Part shown: positions 25,721 to 35,205 of the stretch, one piece after another
Numbering within the stretch: position 1 is the first letter of the stretch
How the letters are laid out: each line of letters begins with the position of its first letter
From: Vibrio palustris
Lineage (GTDB): Bacteria > Pseudomonadota > Gammaproteobacteria > Enterobacterales > Vibrionaceae
Assembly: GCF_024346995.1 (NCBI RefSeq)
Contig: NZ_AP024887.1
Span: forward strand, 806,001 to 870,000
DNA: 64,000 nucleotides
Direction of reading: 5' to 3'
The notes under the pieces: model-generated
What the model saw: the letters and a program-made list of their open reading frames with translations, nothing else
What the model was told of the DNA's origin: nothing
Database searches by the model: none
Made by a program: the position numbers and the translations under genes

Positions 25721-25752
25721 AAAAGCCCGCTGATTATTCAGCGGGCTTTTTT
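25721..25752 (+). terminator. Original tRNA-Ser terminator, displaced by the island
   Basis: AAAAGCCCGCTGA and TCAGCGGGCTTTT pair over 13 bp with a 4-base loop and a T run. Before integration this would have followed the tRNA directly. Confidence 0.85.
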
Positions 25753-26188
25753 CGTTTTAAGCTAATAAAAAATGCTATCTATAAAACTCATAAATCGGTT
25801 TGCATATAACTCAAGAGCAGGGAGCAGCATACGTAGTGAGTTTGCTTTGTTGAGTGCGTGATTGAGACATATCGATAAATGTTCCCTACTTAGTTATATC
25901 TATAATTAGATTTTTCAATCTATTTATATTTCATTTAATATCCTTATGGTATCTGTTCATTTCGTGCATTTTTCTGCAAGTCTGGCGGCTTAAATGCCTA
26001 ACCATCATCCGTATAGCACTAATGTAGGACGCGCTGGCTTTTAAGTGAAAGAAAACATTCCTATGGAACCTGTCGCCATCGAGAGAGTTTGAATCTGAGT
26101 GTTCGGTGTATTTCCATGATTTCGTTCAATACGTTCAACCGCTTCACAACGAGGCGCAAGGGCTAAATTTAGCTGAGGATTATGTGCC
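25753..26188. other. Intergenic region upstream of the hydroxyacid dehydrogenase gene
   Basis: About 436 bp, AT-rich in its middle, holding the presumed promoter of the next gene. I see no gene or structured element. Confidence 0.4.
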
Positions 26189-27133
26189 ATGAAAATAACG
26201 ATTTTAGATGACTATCAGGATGTGGTTAAAACCCTCGATTGTTTCGAGTTACTCGCCCATCACGACGTGTCCGTTTTAAACGAAACCCTGCCAGAATCGG
26301 AGTTGGTTACCAAGCTTAAAGGTACAGAGGTGCTTGTTTTAATTCGAGAACGTACTGCCATCACTGAGTCTCTTCTTGCTCAGTTACCTGAGCTTAAAGT
26401 GATTAGCCAAACCGGTAAAGTGAGCAATCATATTGATGTTAAGCTATGTGAAAAGTATCAGGTCAAGGTGCTGGAAGGGCGTGGCTCGCCGGTTGCGCCT
26501 TCGGAATTAGCATGGGCATTGATTATGGCGGCAAGCCGCTACATACCAACGTACGCAGCTAACCTGAAAAAAGATAAATGGCAACACTCAGGTGTGCTCG
26601 GTTTAGGTCGGACTTTACAGGGCTTGAAACTCGGTATTTGGGGTTATGGAAAAATAGGACAACGCATTGCGCAATATGCGAAAGCATTTGAAATGACAGT
26701 GATGGTTTGGGGGAGCGAGCAATCGAGAAACCTGGCACTTGAGCACGGCTTTGAAGCTGCAGCATCAAAAGAGGCGTTTTTCTCTGGTTCGGATATCGTG
26801 TCGCTGCACTTACGTTTGAATGACGTAACGAGAGCTTGTGTCACTGCTCAAGACTTGCGCTTAATGAAGCCAGATTCTCTATTGGTGAACATCAGTCGTG
26901 CAGATCTGGTGGAAAGCTCTGCGTTATATAACGAGCTGCTGGCCGTCCCCACTAAGAGAGCTGCCGTGGATGTATTTGACCATGAACCAGCAGCGCTTGA
27001 TAACGAGCCTTTACTCTCATTACCTAACGTGACGGCGACGCCACACTTAGGATATGTCGAGCAGAATAGTTATGAGCGCTATTTCAAAATAGCCTTCGAG
27101 AATATTTTAGCGTTCGAGCGCGGTAGCACATAA
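26189..27133 (+). CDS. D-2-hydroxyacid dehydrogenase family protein
   Basis: A 314-residue NAD-dependent oxidoreductase. The Rossmann motif is GYGKIG (residues 152-157) in LKLGIWGYGKIGQRIAQYAKAF. The catalytic Arg237 (NISRADLV), Glu266 (DHEPA) and His286 (TPHLGY) are all present, so the enzyme is probably active on a 2-keto acid/2-hydroxy acid pair that I cannot name. The ATG at 26189 follows GAGGATTATGTGCC. It is a lone gene outside the island. Confidence 0.9.
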   Translation: MKITILDDYQDVVKTLDCFELLAHHDVSVLNETLPESELVTKLKGTEVLVLIRERTAITESLLAQLPELKVISQTGKVSNHIDVKLCEKYQVKVLEGRGSPVAPSELAWALIMAASRYIPTYAANLKKDKWQHSGVLGLGRTLQGLKLGIWGYGKIGQRIAQYAKAFEMTVMVWGSEQSRNLALEHGFEAAASKEAFFSGSDIVSLHLRLNDVTRACVTAQDLRLMKPDSLLVNISRADLVESSALYNELLAVPTKRAAVDVFDHEPAALDNEPLLSLPNVTATPHLGYVEQNSYERYFKIAFENILAFERGST

Positions 27134-27425
27134 ATCAATATGATGAGGAGCGGGTTAGTGACTCCGGTGAGTGATTCTCGGATCTTGCATCATTTGAATC
27201 ACTTATCTATAACTCCTAGTAATGAATCTCTTAGTAAACCCTATGCAAGCGATGCTCTGTCTTGGCCTTTAATCCCGCGCTGTGACTTTTGTACCCAGAT
27301 CTTTATCTATTGAAACATTTGCCAATAGTCCGGTTATGTTTATGAATCTATTGGCAGAGTAGGGAGAAATCCGTTACGTTTATCGTTACGATAAATATAA
27401 ACCAGATGCATAAGGATTAAGGGAA

Positions 27426-28274
27426 ATGATACTACGTAGGTTATTCATTCAAGAATTGTCTAAAGCGCTCACGAAACCTACACCTGATAACATTCCTCGT
27501 GCTGGAGAAGAAGGTAAGCAGGTTAACTGCTACCGTGTGTATGTCACCGATAATGATGGTACGTATTTGGCCGATGAAGTCGTCGACAATGGTAAGCATC
27601 TCAATGTTACGGTATGGAATGAAGAAAAGAGAACGCACGAAGGCTGTAAGCAGCTTGATCTCCATGATTTAAAACAGATGAACTTTACCATCCATCATTT
27701 TCATGGTTTAGTCACATTCACCTATAACTCCCCACTTGATTTTTTAGTGCACGAGTTACCGCGTATTTATCAGTTGCAGTCAAAAATTGTGCACTGGAAG
27801 TCTGCCATTCCTCAGTTACTTAATTTTAGCAAGCAATACACCAGGCCTGATAGAAGTAAGGTACTGAGTGCGGTCATCGAGCTATCTGAAACCAACCATA
27901 CGCAAACCTTAGATGTGACGCGAATTTTGAATCATATCTATGGGATGTATGCCATGGTACACCCGCAATACCCAAGCTTAAAGCAAGCCACATTGTTAGT
28001 GATGAAATCCTTGGCGGAATCAGAAGATATTGAAATGGTGAATCAATCTGAGTGCCGAATCCGAGGTAATGCGCTTACCACGATGGAAAATTTGCAGCTA
28101 GATGCCACAGAGCGAAAACGTTCTCAAATTACTATGTGGCTCACGATTATTTTTGCCATCACTTCATTATTTCAGTCCAAATTGGTAGTGACTGATTTAT
28201 CTTTAAACCTAGATAGCATTATTACTACATTATGGTTGGGTGGCAAAGCCATCGTCAATTGGATGCTGTCTTAG
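27426..28274 (+). CDS. Unknown protein with a C-terminal membrane segment, 282 residues
   Basis: A protein of no family that I recognise. The first 100 residues look beta-rich (VNCYRVYVTDNDGTYLADEVVDNGKHLNVTVWNEEKRTHEG). The middle is helical, with ILNHIYGMYAMVHPQYPSLKQATLLVMKSLA, and the C-terminus has one or two hydrophobic helices (about 234-280) after a charged region, so it may be tail-anchored in the inner membrane. There is an AAGGATTAAGGG ribosome region just upstream of the ATG. A separate transcription unit is likely. Confidence 0.75.
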   Translation: MILRRLFIQELSKALTKPTPDNIPRAGEEGKQVNCYRVYVTDNDGTYLADEVVDNGKHLNVTVWNEEKRTHEGCKQLDLHDLKQMNFTIHHFHGLVTFTYNSPLDFLVHELPRIYQLQSKIVHWKSAIPQLLNFSKQYTRPDRSKVLSAVIELSETNHTQTLDVTRILNHIYGMYAMVHPQYPSLKQATLLVMKSLAESEDIEMVNQSECRIRGNALTTMENLQLDATERKRSQITMWLTIIFAITSLFQSKLVVTDLSLNLDSIITTLWLGGKAIVNWMLS

Positions 28275-28661
28275 GGGGAGGGTAAACACTGTCAGTGCTT
28301 TTGCAAGCGATTAACACCTACCCCCAATTGATGATTTTATCAGATAACTAAAAATAGGTATCACACCCCCTTCATGGTTAGTTTGGGTGTCTTTTTTGGG
28401 AGTAGTATCGCATTATCAATAAGTTACGAAGATATCTATTTACGGCATTGTCTCATTTGTAAGAATTGAGATTTTAAGCGGTTCTACTCCTTTCTGAGAG
28501 TTCGTTATACACCCAATTGCAAACTTTTCTCCGCTCTATACACTTCAATTAAGCCAAGTAATTAAGCCATTTGAAACACTCATTTTGGTGCTCTGGCGAG
28601 TCCGAGACGCGCATCTCTACAAACTTTTTATCGTTCACTAATTGAGCACATGAGGTGTCTT
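28275..28661. other. Intergenic region with a terminator-like hairpin
   Basis: A 387-bp gap. ACACCC (28363-28368) and GGGTGT (28385-28390) form a small stem followed by CTTTTTTGGG, probably the terminator of the preceding gene. The rest holds the promoter of the lipoprotein gene. No other gene is seen. Confidence 0.5.
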
Positions 28662-29396
28662 ATGTTTTGCTGTCGAACCATTGCGTCTAAAATTTATCGT
28701 TTGGTTATATTAGGCCTCTTAGTATTGGTCACATCCGGGTGTGTCAGCAGTAATGGTCCACTGGCGAATGTGCAGGCCAATGAAGCAGCTCCAGCGATTA
28801 ATTACGAAATGATCGGCATTCCGTTGTTGTATCACGGTTTTGGTTCGAGTGTGCCGATTACGCGAGATTTGAGCCTGACGGCTGCTCATGTTGCTAAGTT
28901 GAACTGGGCGAATGTCGTTGCTTATCACCCGCACTGCGATATTGCGATAGTGAAGGCCAATAACAGCAAAGCAGTACTGCCAGATTTGGGCTTGGTGTAC
29001 ACCAACGAAAATGTCACCACTTATGGCAAAGATGGCACCGGTAATTTACTCAAAGGCGAAGGTAAATACCGTTTAGATTTAACCTTTACCAACCACAGTT
29101 ATTTTAAAAACTGCCAAGCCAGCGTGACAGATGCACCGGTTCGCGAAGGAATGAGCGGTGGTGGTACGTTTAATAGTCGTGGAGAACTGGTGGGAATTAT
29201 CTCGGCGATGGCTAGCTCTAATACTCGCTTAGCCAATGGTGAAAAACTGCCTTACGATCGCTTAAGTTTATTTGTTTCTCTTAACCAAGTGCGTGGCTGG
29301 TTAAACCAAGAAGTGTCTAAACATTATGATACACAAGCAGTGGTACTGAACTGGAACCCATCGACTCAAGGTCAGTTAGCGAACAACGCACAGTAA
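28662..29396 (+). CDS. Lipoprotein with trypsin-like serine protease fold
   Basis: A 244-residue lipoprotein with an N-terminal lipobox (VTSGCVSS) and a chymotrypsin-like fold. The catalytic triad candidates are His in LTAAHVAK, Asp in HCDIAIVK and Ser in GMSGGGTFN (GxSGG). It probably acts in the periplasm or at the outer membrane, with an unknown substrate. I chose the ATG at 28662, since GAGGTG lies just before it; the ATG at 28650, four codons earlier, is the alternative. It has its own terminator at 29423. Confidence 0.85.
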   Translation: MFCCRTIASKIYRLVILGLLVLVTSGCVSSNGPLANVQANEAAPAINYEMIGIPLLYHGFGSSVPITRDLSLTAAHVAKLNWANVVAYHPHCDIAIVKANNSKAVLPDLGLVYTNENVTTYGKDGTGNLLKGEGKYRLDLTFTNHSYFKNCQASVTDAPVREGMSGGGTFNSRGELVGIISAMASSNTRLANGEKLPYDRLSLFVSLNQVRGWLNQEVSKHYDTQAVVLNWNPSTQGQLANNAQ

Positions 29397-29422
29397 CGAT
29401 TTATTATTGCCTTAATGACATG

Positions 29423-29455
29423 AAAGCCGCTCACAGTGTTGAGCGGCTTTTTTGT
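29423..29455 (+). terminator. Intrinsic terminator after the lipoprotein gene
   Basis: AAAGCCGCTCA and TGAGCGGCTTT form an 11-bp stem with a small loop, followed by T residues. Confidence 0.88.
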
Positions 29456-29624
29456 GCAACGAAAAAGCGGTTTTTGTTCGCTTGTGATAGCAAATGACGT
29501 ACTCATATGGGAATGCTGGTAGATTCTTAGCTCACACTATATTGTTGGTTATTGGCATTGTGGTTGCAAACGAGGTGTAGAGTGATAGGCTCAAGTCTCG
29601 TTAAAGGATGAAGAAGGAATTATC

Positions 29625-30758
29625 ATGCAATACGATGTGATTGTCATAGGTGCAGGATCCATGGGAATGGCTACGGGCTATTTCTTAGCAAAGCAGGGCA
29701 AACAAGTCTTGTTATTGGATGCGTTTGATCCTCCTCATTCTCATGCGAGCCATCATGGAGAAACACGCATTATTCGCCATGCTTACGGCGAAGGTAAAGA
29801 TTACGTTCCACTCGCGTTGCGTGCGCAAACCTTGTGGGAAGAGCTGGAAAAAGAATCGGGCGAGTCGATTTTTTTGAAAACCGGCGTATTAAATATTGGT
29901 GAACGTTCGCGTCCATTCATCTCTACGCTGATCGCCAGCGCAGAAGAGTATCAATTACCCATTGATGTATTAAGTGCCGAGCAGGCTAACGCTCGTTATG
30001 AAGGGTTAAATCTTCCGCCTGAATTTATTGCGTGTCTAGAATCTACCTCAGGGGTGTTACGTTGTGAAAATGCGATTAATGCATATCGTCAACTTGCCTT
30101 AGCGCATGGCGCTGAATTACGCACGTATCATCGAGTCAGTGATATCGATGTGAGTAAAGAGGCTGTCACGGTGACGGCGAATGGACATGAATTCAGTGCG
30201 AAAAAATTAGTGGTATCTGTCGGTGCTTGGTCAAATGATATGCTGAGTATGCTTGATTTTTCCTTGCCAATTTCTCCGGTACGTAAAACCTTTGCGTGGT
30301 ACGATGCGCCAGAGGATATCTACGGGGAAGGGCAATTTCCTGCTTTTTCTTGGGATATTCCTGAAGGGATTTTTTATGGCTTTCCTAGTATTGATGGAGC
30401 CGGGCTTAAAATTGGCCGTCATGATCAAGGTGAAGCGCATGAGCCGAATACGCCCATCGTGCCTTTTTCAGAATATGAAGATGCGGCAGATCTTAACCAA
30501 CTATTGACTCGTTATATGCCGCAAGTTGGTGGGTTTCATGTTGGCAAAACGTGTATGTATACCCGTACTCCGGATGAGCATTTTATTATTGATCGTCACC
30601 CTAAACACAATCATGTCCTGATTGCTTCTGGATTCTCTGGGCACGGTTTCAAATTCGCCAGTGCCGTTGGAGAAGTGTTGACGGAGATGGCGTCAGATAA
30701 GGCACCGAGCTTTGATATTTCACTATTTTCTATGCAACGCTTTCAATCACAAGGTTGA
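29625..30758 (+). CDS. solA: N-methyl-L-tryptophan oxidase (monomeric sarcosine oxidase family)
   Basis: A 377-residue FAD enzyme of the monomeric sarcosine oxidase family, closest by eye to E. coli SolA. It has the N-terminal dinucleotide motif IGAGSMGMATGYFLAKQGK, the SHHGETRIIRHAYGEGKDYVPLALRAQ block and the covalent-flavin Cys310 in GKTCMYTRTPDEHFIID, then the GFSGHGFKFAS motif. It would oxidatively demethylate an N-methyl amino acid, releasing formaldehyde and hydrogen peroxide. The ATG follows GAAGGAATT. A methyltransferase-type gene is next, possibly linked to one-carbon metabolism. Confidence 0.88.
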   Translation: MQYDVIVIGAGSMGMATGYFLAKQGKQVLLLDAFDPPHSHASHHGETRIIRHAYGEGKDYVPLALRAQTLWEELEKESGESIFLKTGVLNIGERSRPFISTLIASAEEYQLPIDVLSAEQANARYEGLNLPPEFIACLESTSGVLRCENAINAYRQLALAHGAELRTYHRVSDIDVSKEAVTVTANGHEFSAKKLVVSVGAWSNDMLSMLDFSLPISPVRKTFAWYDAPEDIYGEGQFPAFSWDIPEGIFYGFPSIDGAGLKIGRHDQGEAHEPNTPIVPFSEYEDAADLNQLLTRYMPQVGGFHVGKTCMYTRTPDEHFIIDRHPKHNHVLIASGFSGHGFKFASAVGEVLTEMASDKAPSFDISLFSMQRFQSQG

Positions 30759-30785
30759 GGCTTAAATTAGTATGATAAGCTAAAT

Positions 30786-30822
30786 ATCTCGCACGTTATG
30801 ATGACTCTCTAACGTGTGAGAT
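30786..30822 (+). other. Long hairpin after solA
   Basis: A 13-bp stem (ATCTCGCACGTTA/TAACGTGTGAGAT, one G-T pair) with an 11-base loop, but no T run. It may protect the 3' end of the solA mRNA or act as a weak terminator. Confidence 0.5.
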
Positions 30823-30948
30823 GCTTCTGAACAGTGACCTGAGCATGAGTAAATTTCATAATCAATATGCAAAAGCGTCACTATGTTTTTTACCTTTTCG
30901 ACAGTAACTTATTGATATCAATTACTGTATTTAAAAGGTTTTCTCTGT

Positions 30949-32100
30949 ATGTCTATTCAAGCCCCCTTTCGTGCCGACGTCGTTGGCAGCTACTTACGTC
31001 CAGACTACCTTCACCAAGCTCGTCGAGAGTTTTTTGCAGGAAAGCTGTCTCAAGAAGGTCTGACGGCAGTTGAAGATACCGCGATTACTGAATTAGTCGA
31101 AAAACAGAAAGCGCTCGGCTTATCTGTGATTACAGACGGAGAGTTTCGTCGTAGCTGGTGGCATCTTGATTTTATGTGGGGACTGGGTGGCGTTGAAAAG
31201 GTCAGTATTGGTGAAGGCTATAAATTCGCTAACATGAATGCGCGCGCGGAAAGTGCGGCACTAACAGGCAAAATTACTGGGCATGATCATCCTTTTATCG
31301 AACATTTTAAATTTCTTCAGCGATTTGCCGAAGAGGGAATTGTACCCCGTCTGACCATTCCGGCCCCTGCGCAATTTTTAAAAGAACTGGAGCGTGAACC
31401 TAACCTTGCTCAAACCCGAGCCATTTATCCTGACCGCGAGGCACTGTTAGCCGACATTGTTGATGCCTATCAAACAGTCATTCAAGAAGTGTATGCAGCT
31501 GGATGTCGCAACTTACAATTAGATGATTGCACGTGGGGAATGTTAACCGATCCGAAGTTCCAAAAGACGGCAGGACAGCTAGTGGATTCATGTGGATGTG
31601 GTGATGATCACCAAGTAGATACGCATGCCAAACTCAATGAGATCCTTAATACACATCTACGTATTAATAATGCAGCGTTAGCGGGATGTCCAGACGATTT
31701 AGTCCTCACCACGCACGTGTGTCGCGGTAATTTCCGCTCGACGTGGGCGGCGAGTGGCGGGTATGAATCCGTTGCTGAGGTATTGTTTGGCCAATTGAAT
31801 GTGGACGCCTTTTACTTAGAATTTGATACTGAGCGCGCTGGCGATTTTACCCCGTTGCGCCACCTTGCTGAAGGTAAAAAGGTCGTACTAGGCTTAGTGT
31901 CATCAAAAGTGCCTGAACTTGAAGCGATTGATGATGTGATCGAACGCATTAAAGAAGCCAGCCAATATGTACCGTTAGAAAACTTATATCTCAGCACGCA
32001 ATGTGGCTTTGCTTCTACAGAAGAGGGGAATGATGTGACGCAAGCACAGCAGTGGGCGAAGATTAAATTAGTGCAAGAGGTGGCTAAACGCGTCTGGTAA
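30949..32100 (+). CDS. MetE C-terminal-like (cobalamin-independent) methyltransferase family protein
   Basis: A 383-residue single-domain protein of the MetE C-terminal (UROD-like) barrel family, similar in type to YxjG/YxjH. The zinc ligands are seen as His256 and Cys258 (TTHVCRGN) and Cys352 (STQCGF), and the N-terminus has the VVGSYLRP motif. Such proteins transfer a methyl group to homocysteine or a related thiol; the donor is unknown. A 177-bp piece of its 3' end is repeated at 38121-38297. A SolA-type oxidase lies upstream in the same orientation, but a 190-bp gap separates them. Confidence 0.88.
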   Translation: MSIQAPFRADVVGSYLRPDYLHQARREFFAGKLSQEGLTAVEDTAITELVEKQKALGLSVITDGEFRRSWWHLDFMWGLGGVEKVSIGEGYKFANMNARAESAALTGKITGHDHPFIEHFKFLQRFAEEGIVPRLTIPAPAQFLKELEREPNLAQTRAIYPDREALLADIVDAYQTVIQEVYAAGCRNLQLDDCTWGMLTDPKFQKTAGQLVDSCGCGDDHQVDTHAKLNEILNTHLRINNAALAGCPDDLVLTTHVCRGNFRSTWAASGGYESVAEVLFGQLNVDAFYLEFDTERAGDFTPLRHLAEGKKVVLGLVSSKVPELEAIDDVIERIKEASQYVPLENLYLSTQCGFASTEEGNDVTQAQQWAKIKLVQEVAKRVW

Positions 32101-32130
32101 ACAAAACGATAATAGTCATTCTTCTCGATA

Positions 32131-32157
32131 AAAAGGCGATCATTGATCGCCTTTTTT
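32131..32157 (+). terminator. Intrinsic terminator after the MetE-like gene
   Basis: AAAAGGCGATCA and TGATCGCCTTTT form a 12-bp stem with a single-base loop region, followed by more T residues. Confidence 0.88.
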
Positions 32158-32602
32158 CATTTAACGATATCGTACCGTGTGTATTGGTGTTTTTTTGCGG
32201 TTTTTAGGTAGATTGATGATAAATAGTGAGGACTTTGATCTGACGAAAGGTTTATCTGTGACTATGCTTAGCAGTATCTTGGTTTGTAGCCATTATATTT
32301 ACATTTAAATATTCATTAGATGTATGATTGAATAGATATTCATAATTTTAATTGCATTTTAGCGTATGAAATCACAGTTTTCTGTGCGTTAAGTATTAAA
32401 TTGATACAATTTTGAAAACAAATATTTACAAAAATGTATCAACACGTTTAACCTCTACGCTGGTATTTATCCGTAGAACATAAGCTAATAAAAATTCTTA
32501 TATTAATCGCTTATGTTAATGATCCACTTTGCCATATGGATGGATTAATAGGCAAAGTAAGAAAAGATTATTCGCTTCAATGATGCAGGTGAGTTGGTGA
32601 GT
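32158..32602. other. Intergenic region upstream of the GMC dehydrogenase operon
   Basis: About 445 bp of AT-rich DNA, presumably with the operon promoter. I do not see a firm -10/-35 pair or regulator site. Confidence 0.35.
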
Positions 32603-32674
32603 ATGACCGACCAGATTAGACTGCCATTGATTAGGAATAAATACAATGACACTGGAATTAAATGGATTAGCAAA

Positions 32675-33403
32675 ATGGCATTTAAACGTAATATTACACG
32701 ACGTAATTTTTTAATGGCGTCCGTCGTCGCTATACCAATGAGTCAATTCATCCTTAGGGATGCATCTGCAGCTTATGTGACCGAAATGGCAGCGCCGGAT
32801 CTTAACGATTACACCCCAACTTTTTTTAATGCCGATGAATGGAAATTCATTCTAGCAGCAACGGATTTAATCATCCCTGCTGGTGGCGAAGGAAAAGCGC
32901 CGGGGGCGCTAGAGACCAACGTTCCTATCTTTATCGATCAACAGCTTAAATCTGATGATTACGGTAAAGAAATCTATATGGAAGGACCGTTTTACACCAA
33001 TCTTCCTAAAGAGAAAGGGTATCAAATTCCTTTCTACCCACAGAAAATTTATCAACGTGGTATCGATCTCACCAATCAATGGTGTCAGCAGACATTTAAT
33101 AAGCCGTTCAGTGAACTAACGGCGAAGCAGCAGCAAGACACTCTGCAGAAATTAGAAGCCGGTACTGTCGACTTTACCCCATTTGGTGAAAATGACCTTA
33201 AGTCAGAACAATTTTTTGCAGCACTTCTTGATGACACCAAAAACGGTTATTTGTCGGATCCAATGTATGGCGGTAATAAAGGGATGAAAGCTTGGATTGC
33301 AATAGGCTTCCCTGGTGCGCGCGCAAGTTTTACTGAATGGGTAAAACAACATAACGTTGAATATCCATTAGGCCCTGTGAGCCTGCTTGGCGAACGCGCA
33401 TAA
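32675..33403 (+). CDS. GMC-type dehydrogenase small subunit (gluconate 2-dehydrogenase subunit 3 family)
   Basis: A 242-residue protein with a twin-arginine signal (TRRNFLMASVVAI, cut near DASA) and the gluconate-2-dehydrogenase subunit 3 core (FNADEWKFILAATDLIIPAGGEGKAPGALETNVPIFIDQQL). The small subunit carries the Tat signal for the partner FAD subunit and helps export the complex to the periplasm. I chose the ATG at 32675 because it places the RR motif near the N-terminus. An ATG at 32603 has a better ribosome site (GGTGAG) and would add 24 residues. It is the first gene of a three-gene operon. Confidence 0.88.
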   Translation: MAFKRNITRRNFLMASVVAIPMSQFILRDASAAYVTEMAAPDLNDYTPTFFNADEWKFILAATDLIIPAGGEGKAPGALETNVPIFIDQQLKSDDYGKEIYMEGPFYTNLPKEKGYQIPFYPQKIYQRGIDLTNQWCQQTFNKPFSELTAKQQQDTLQKLEAGTVDFTPFGENDLKSEQFFAALLDDTKNGYLSDPMYGGNKGMKAWIAIGFPGARASFTEWVKQHNVEYPLGPVSLLGERA

Positions 33404-33431
33404 ACGACGATAACTGGAGAAACGATTTACT

Positions 33432-35201
33432 ATGTCTGTAATTGAAAAAAAAGAAGTCGATGTTGTCGTCTGTGGCCTAGGTTGGACAGGCTCGCTGATG
33501 AGCATCGAGCTGGCAATGGCTGGCTTAACTGTACGCGCTCTAGAAAAAGGGCCGGATCGCTCTTATAAAGAGATGTCTTACCCAAAGCCTGCTGATCAAT
33601 ACGCTTATGATGTGCGTAATAAAGTGATGGCGACGCCAGCACAATCAGCGGTGACTTTCCGTTATAACTCAAAGGAAGTCGCGGTTCCAACGCGTAAATG
33701 GGGTGCATTTTTACCGGGTAGCGGTGTTGGTGGTTCAGGCTTGCACTGGACGGCGGTACTGCTGCGCCCAACGCCAACGGATCTTAAGCTAAAAACTTAT
33801 GCTGATGAAGCGTATAAACCGGGTATTTTGCAAGAGAATATGCGTATTTATGATTTTCCTTATGAATGGGATGAGATTGAACCATATTATACAAAATTTG
33901 AGAAAATCTGTGGTTTATCAGGTAATACCGGTAACCTAAAAGGTGAAATTCTAGAAGGTGGTGACCCATTTGAAGGCCCACGTTCAGAACCTTACCCATT
34001 GCCAGCGCTTGATGATACATTGAATTCAAGTATGTTTGCTAAAACCGCTCGCAAGATGGGTTACCACCCATTCCCTAACCCTGCGGCAATTGCATCACGT
34101 AGTTGGACAAACCCTTATGGTAACCAAATTGCACCATGTAACTATTGTGGTTTCTGTAGCCGTTATCCGTGTTTGAACTATTCTAAAGCCTCTCCACAAA
34201 GTGCGGTAATGGATTCGTTGAAACAAATGGATAATTTCTCATACGAAGTGAACGCAGAAGTAATTAAAGTGCTATTGCACGATGATAAGAAAACCGCCAA
34301 AGGCGTCTTGTACGTCGATGAAAACGGTGACGAATGCTTCCAACCTGCGAAAATTGTCGTGATCAGTGGTTTCCAATTGTACAACGTACGTTTGATGTTG
34401 CTCTCTGGTATTGGTCAGCCATACGATCCGGTCACGGAAACTGGCACCGTAGGACGTAACTATGCGTTCCTAAGTCACGGCGGCACGCGTTTATTCTTTA
34501 AAGATAAAAACTTCAATCCGTTCGCGACTGCTGGTGCTTCTGGTCAAATGTTTAACGATATTTCTCCGGGTAATTATGATGCGCCAAGCCTTGGCTTTAT
34601 TGGCGGTGCTAAAATCCACAGTTCGCAAGCCTCTGGCGCGCCAATTGGTACTGGTTTACCAGCAGGTACACCAAAATGGGGTATGGGCTGGAAAGAAGGT
34701 ATGGAAGAGTGGTATGGCCATTCAATGAAGCTAAGCATCACGACTACATGTATGTCTTACCGCGATGTGTACCTAGACTTGGATCCAAACTATACCGATA
34801 AATACGGTTTGCCGTTATTACGCATGACATTCAACTGGCAGAAGAATGAACTTAAGCTTCAACAATATTTGAAGAAAGTCGTGAATAACATCGCTGATGA
34901 AATGAAGCCAGATTCACGTACTCAAGGTTACTTGAGCATGGATGATAACTTCGATATCACTGAGTATGTGTCGACACATAACGTGGGTGGTGCGGTTGCA
35001 GGTGACGATCCTAAAACGTCAGCATTAAACAAATACTTGCAAAGTTGGGATGTGCATAACGTCTTTGTTCCTGGCGGTAATGCGTTCCCGCAAAACTTCC
35101 AAGCGAACCCAACTAATACCATTGGTGCGATGACGCTATTGTCGGCTCAGGCGATTAAAGATCATTACATCCAAAACCCAGGACCACTAGTGCAGGCATA
35201 G
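33432..35201 (+). CDS. GMC oxidoreductase FAD subunit (gluconate/sugar dehydrogenase large subunit)
   Basis: A 589-residue GMC-family flavoprotein, the catalytic subunit of a periplasmic three-subunit sugar or sugar-acid dehydrogenase. The FAD motif is VVCGLGWTGSLMSIELAMAG, followed by GSGVGGSGLHW and a Cys-rich segment CNYCGFCSRYPC that may hold an iron-sulfur cluster. The C-terminal active-site His lies in STHNVGG and an Asn in NPTNTIGAMT. No signal peptide is seen, so it must be co-exported with the small subunit. It starts 28 bases after the small subunit gene, with GGAGAAACG upstream. The exact substrate cannot be read from the sequence. Confidence 0.9.
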   Translation: MSVIEKKEVDVVVCGLGWTGSLMSIELAMAGLTVRALEKGPDRSYKEMSYPKPADQYAYDVRNKVMATPAQSAVTFRYNSKEVAVPTRKWGAFLPGSGVGGSGLHWTAVLLRPTPTDLKLKTYADEAYKPGILQENMRIYDFPYEWDEIEPYYTKFEKICGLSGNTGNLKGEILEGGDPFEGPRSEPYPLPALDDTLNSSMFAKTARKMGYHPFPNPAAIASRSWTNPYGNQIAPCNYCGFCSRYPCLNYSKASPQSAVMDSLKQMDNFSYEVNAEVIKVLLHDDKKTAKGVLYVDENGDECFQPAKIVVISGFQLYNVRLMLLSGIGQPYDPVTETGTVGRNYAFLSHGGTRLFFKDKNFNPFATAGASGQMFNDISPGNYDAPSLGFIGGAKIHSSQASGAPIGTGLPAGTPKWGMGWKEGMEEWYGHSMKLSITTTCMSYRDVYLDLDPNYTDKYGLPLLRMTFNWQKNELKLQQYLKKVVNNIADEMKPDSRTQGYLSMDDNFDITEYVSTHNVGGAVAGDDPKTSALNKYLQSWDVHNVFVPGGNAFPQNFQANPTNTIGAMTLLSAQAIKDHYIQNPGPLVQA

Positions 35202-35205
35202 ATTT

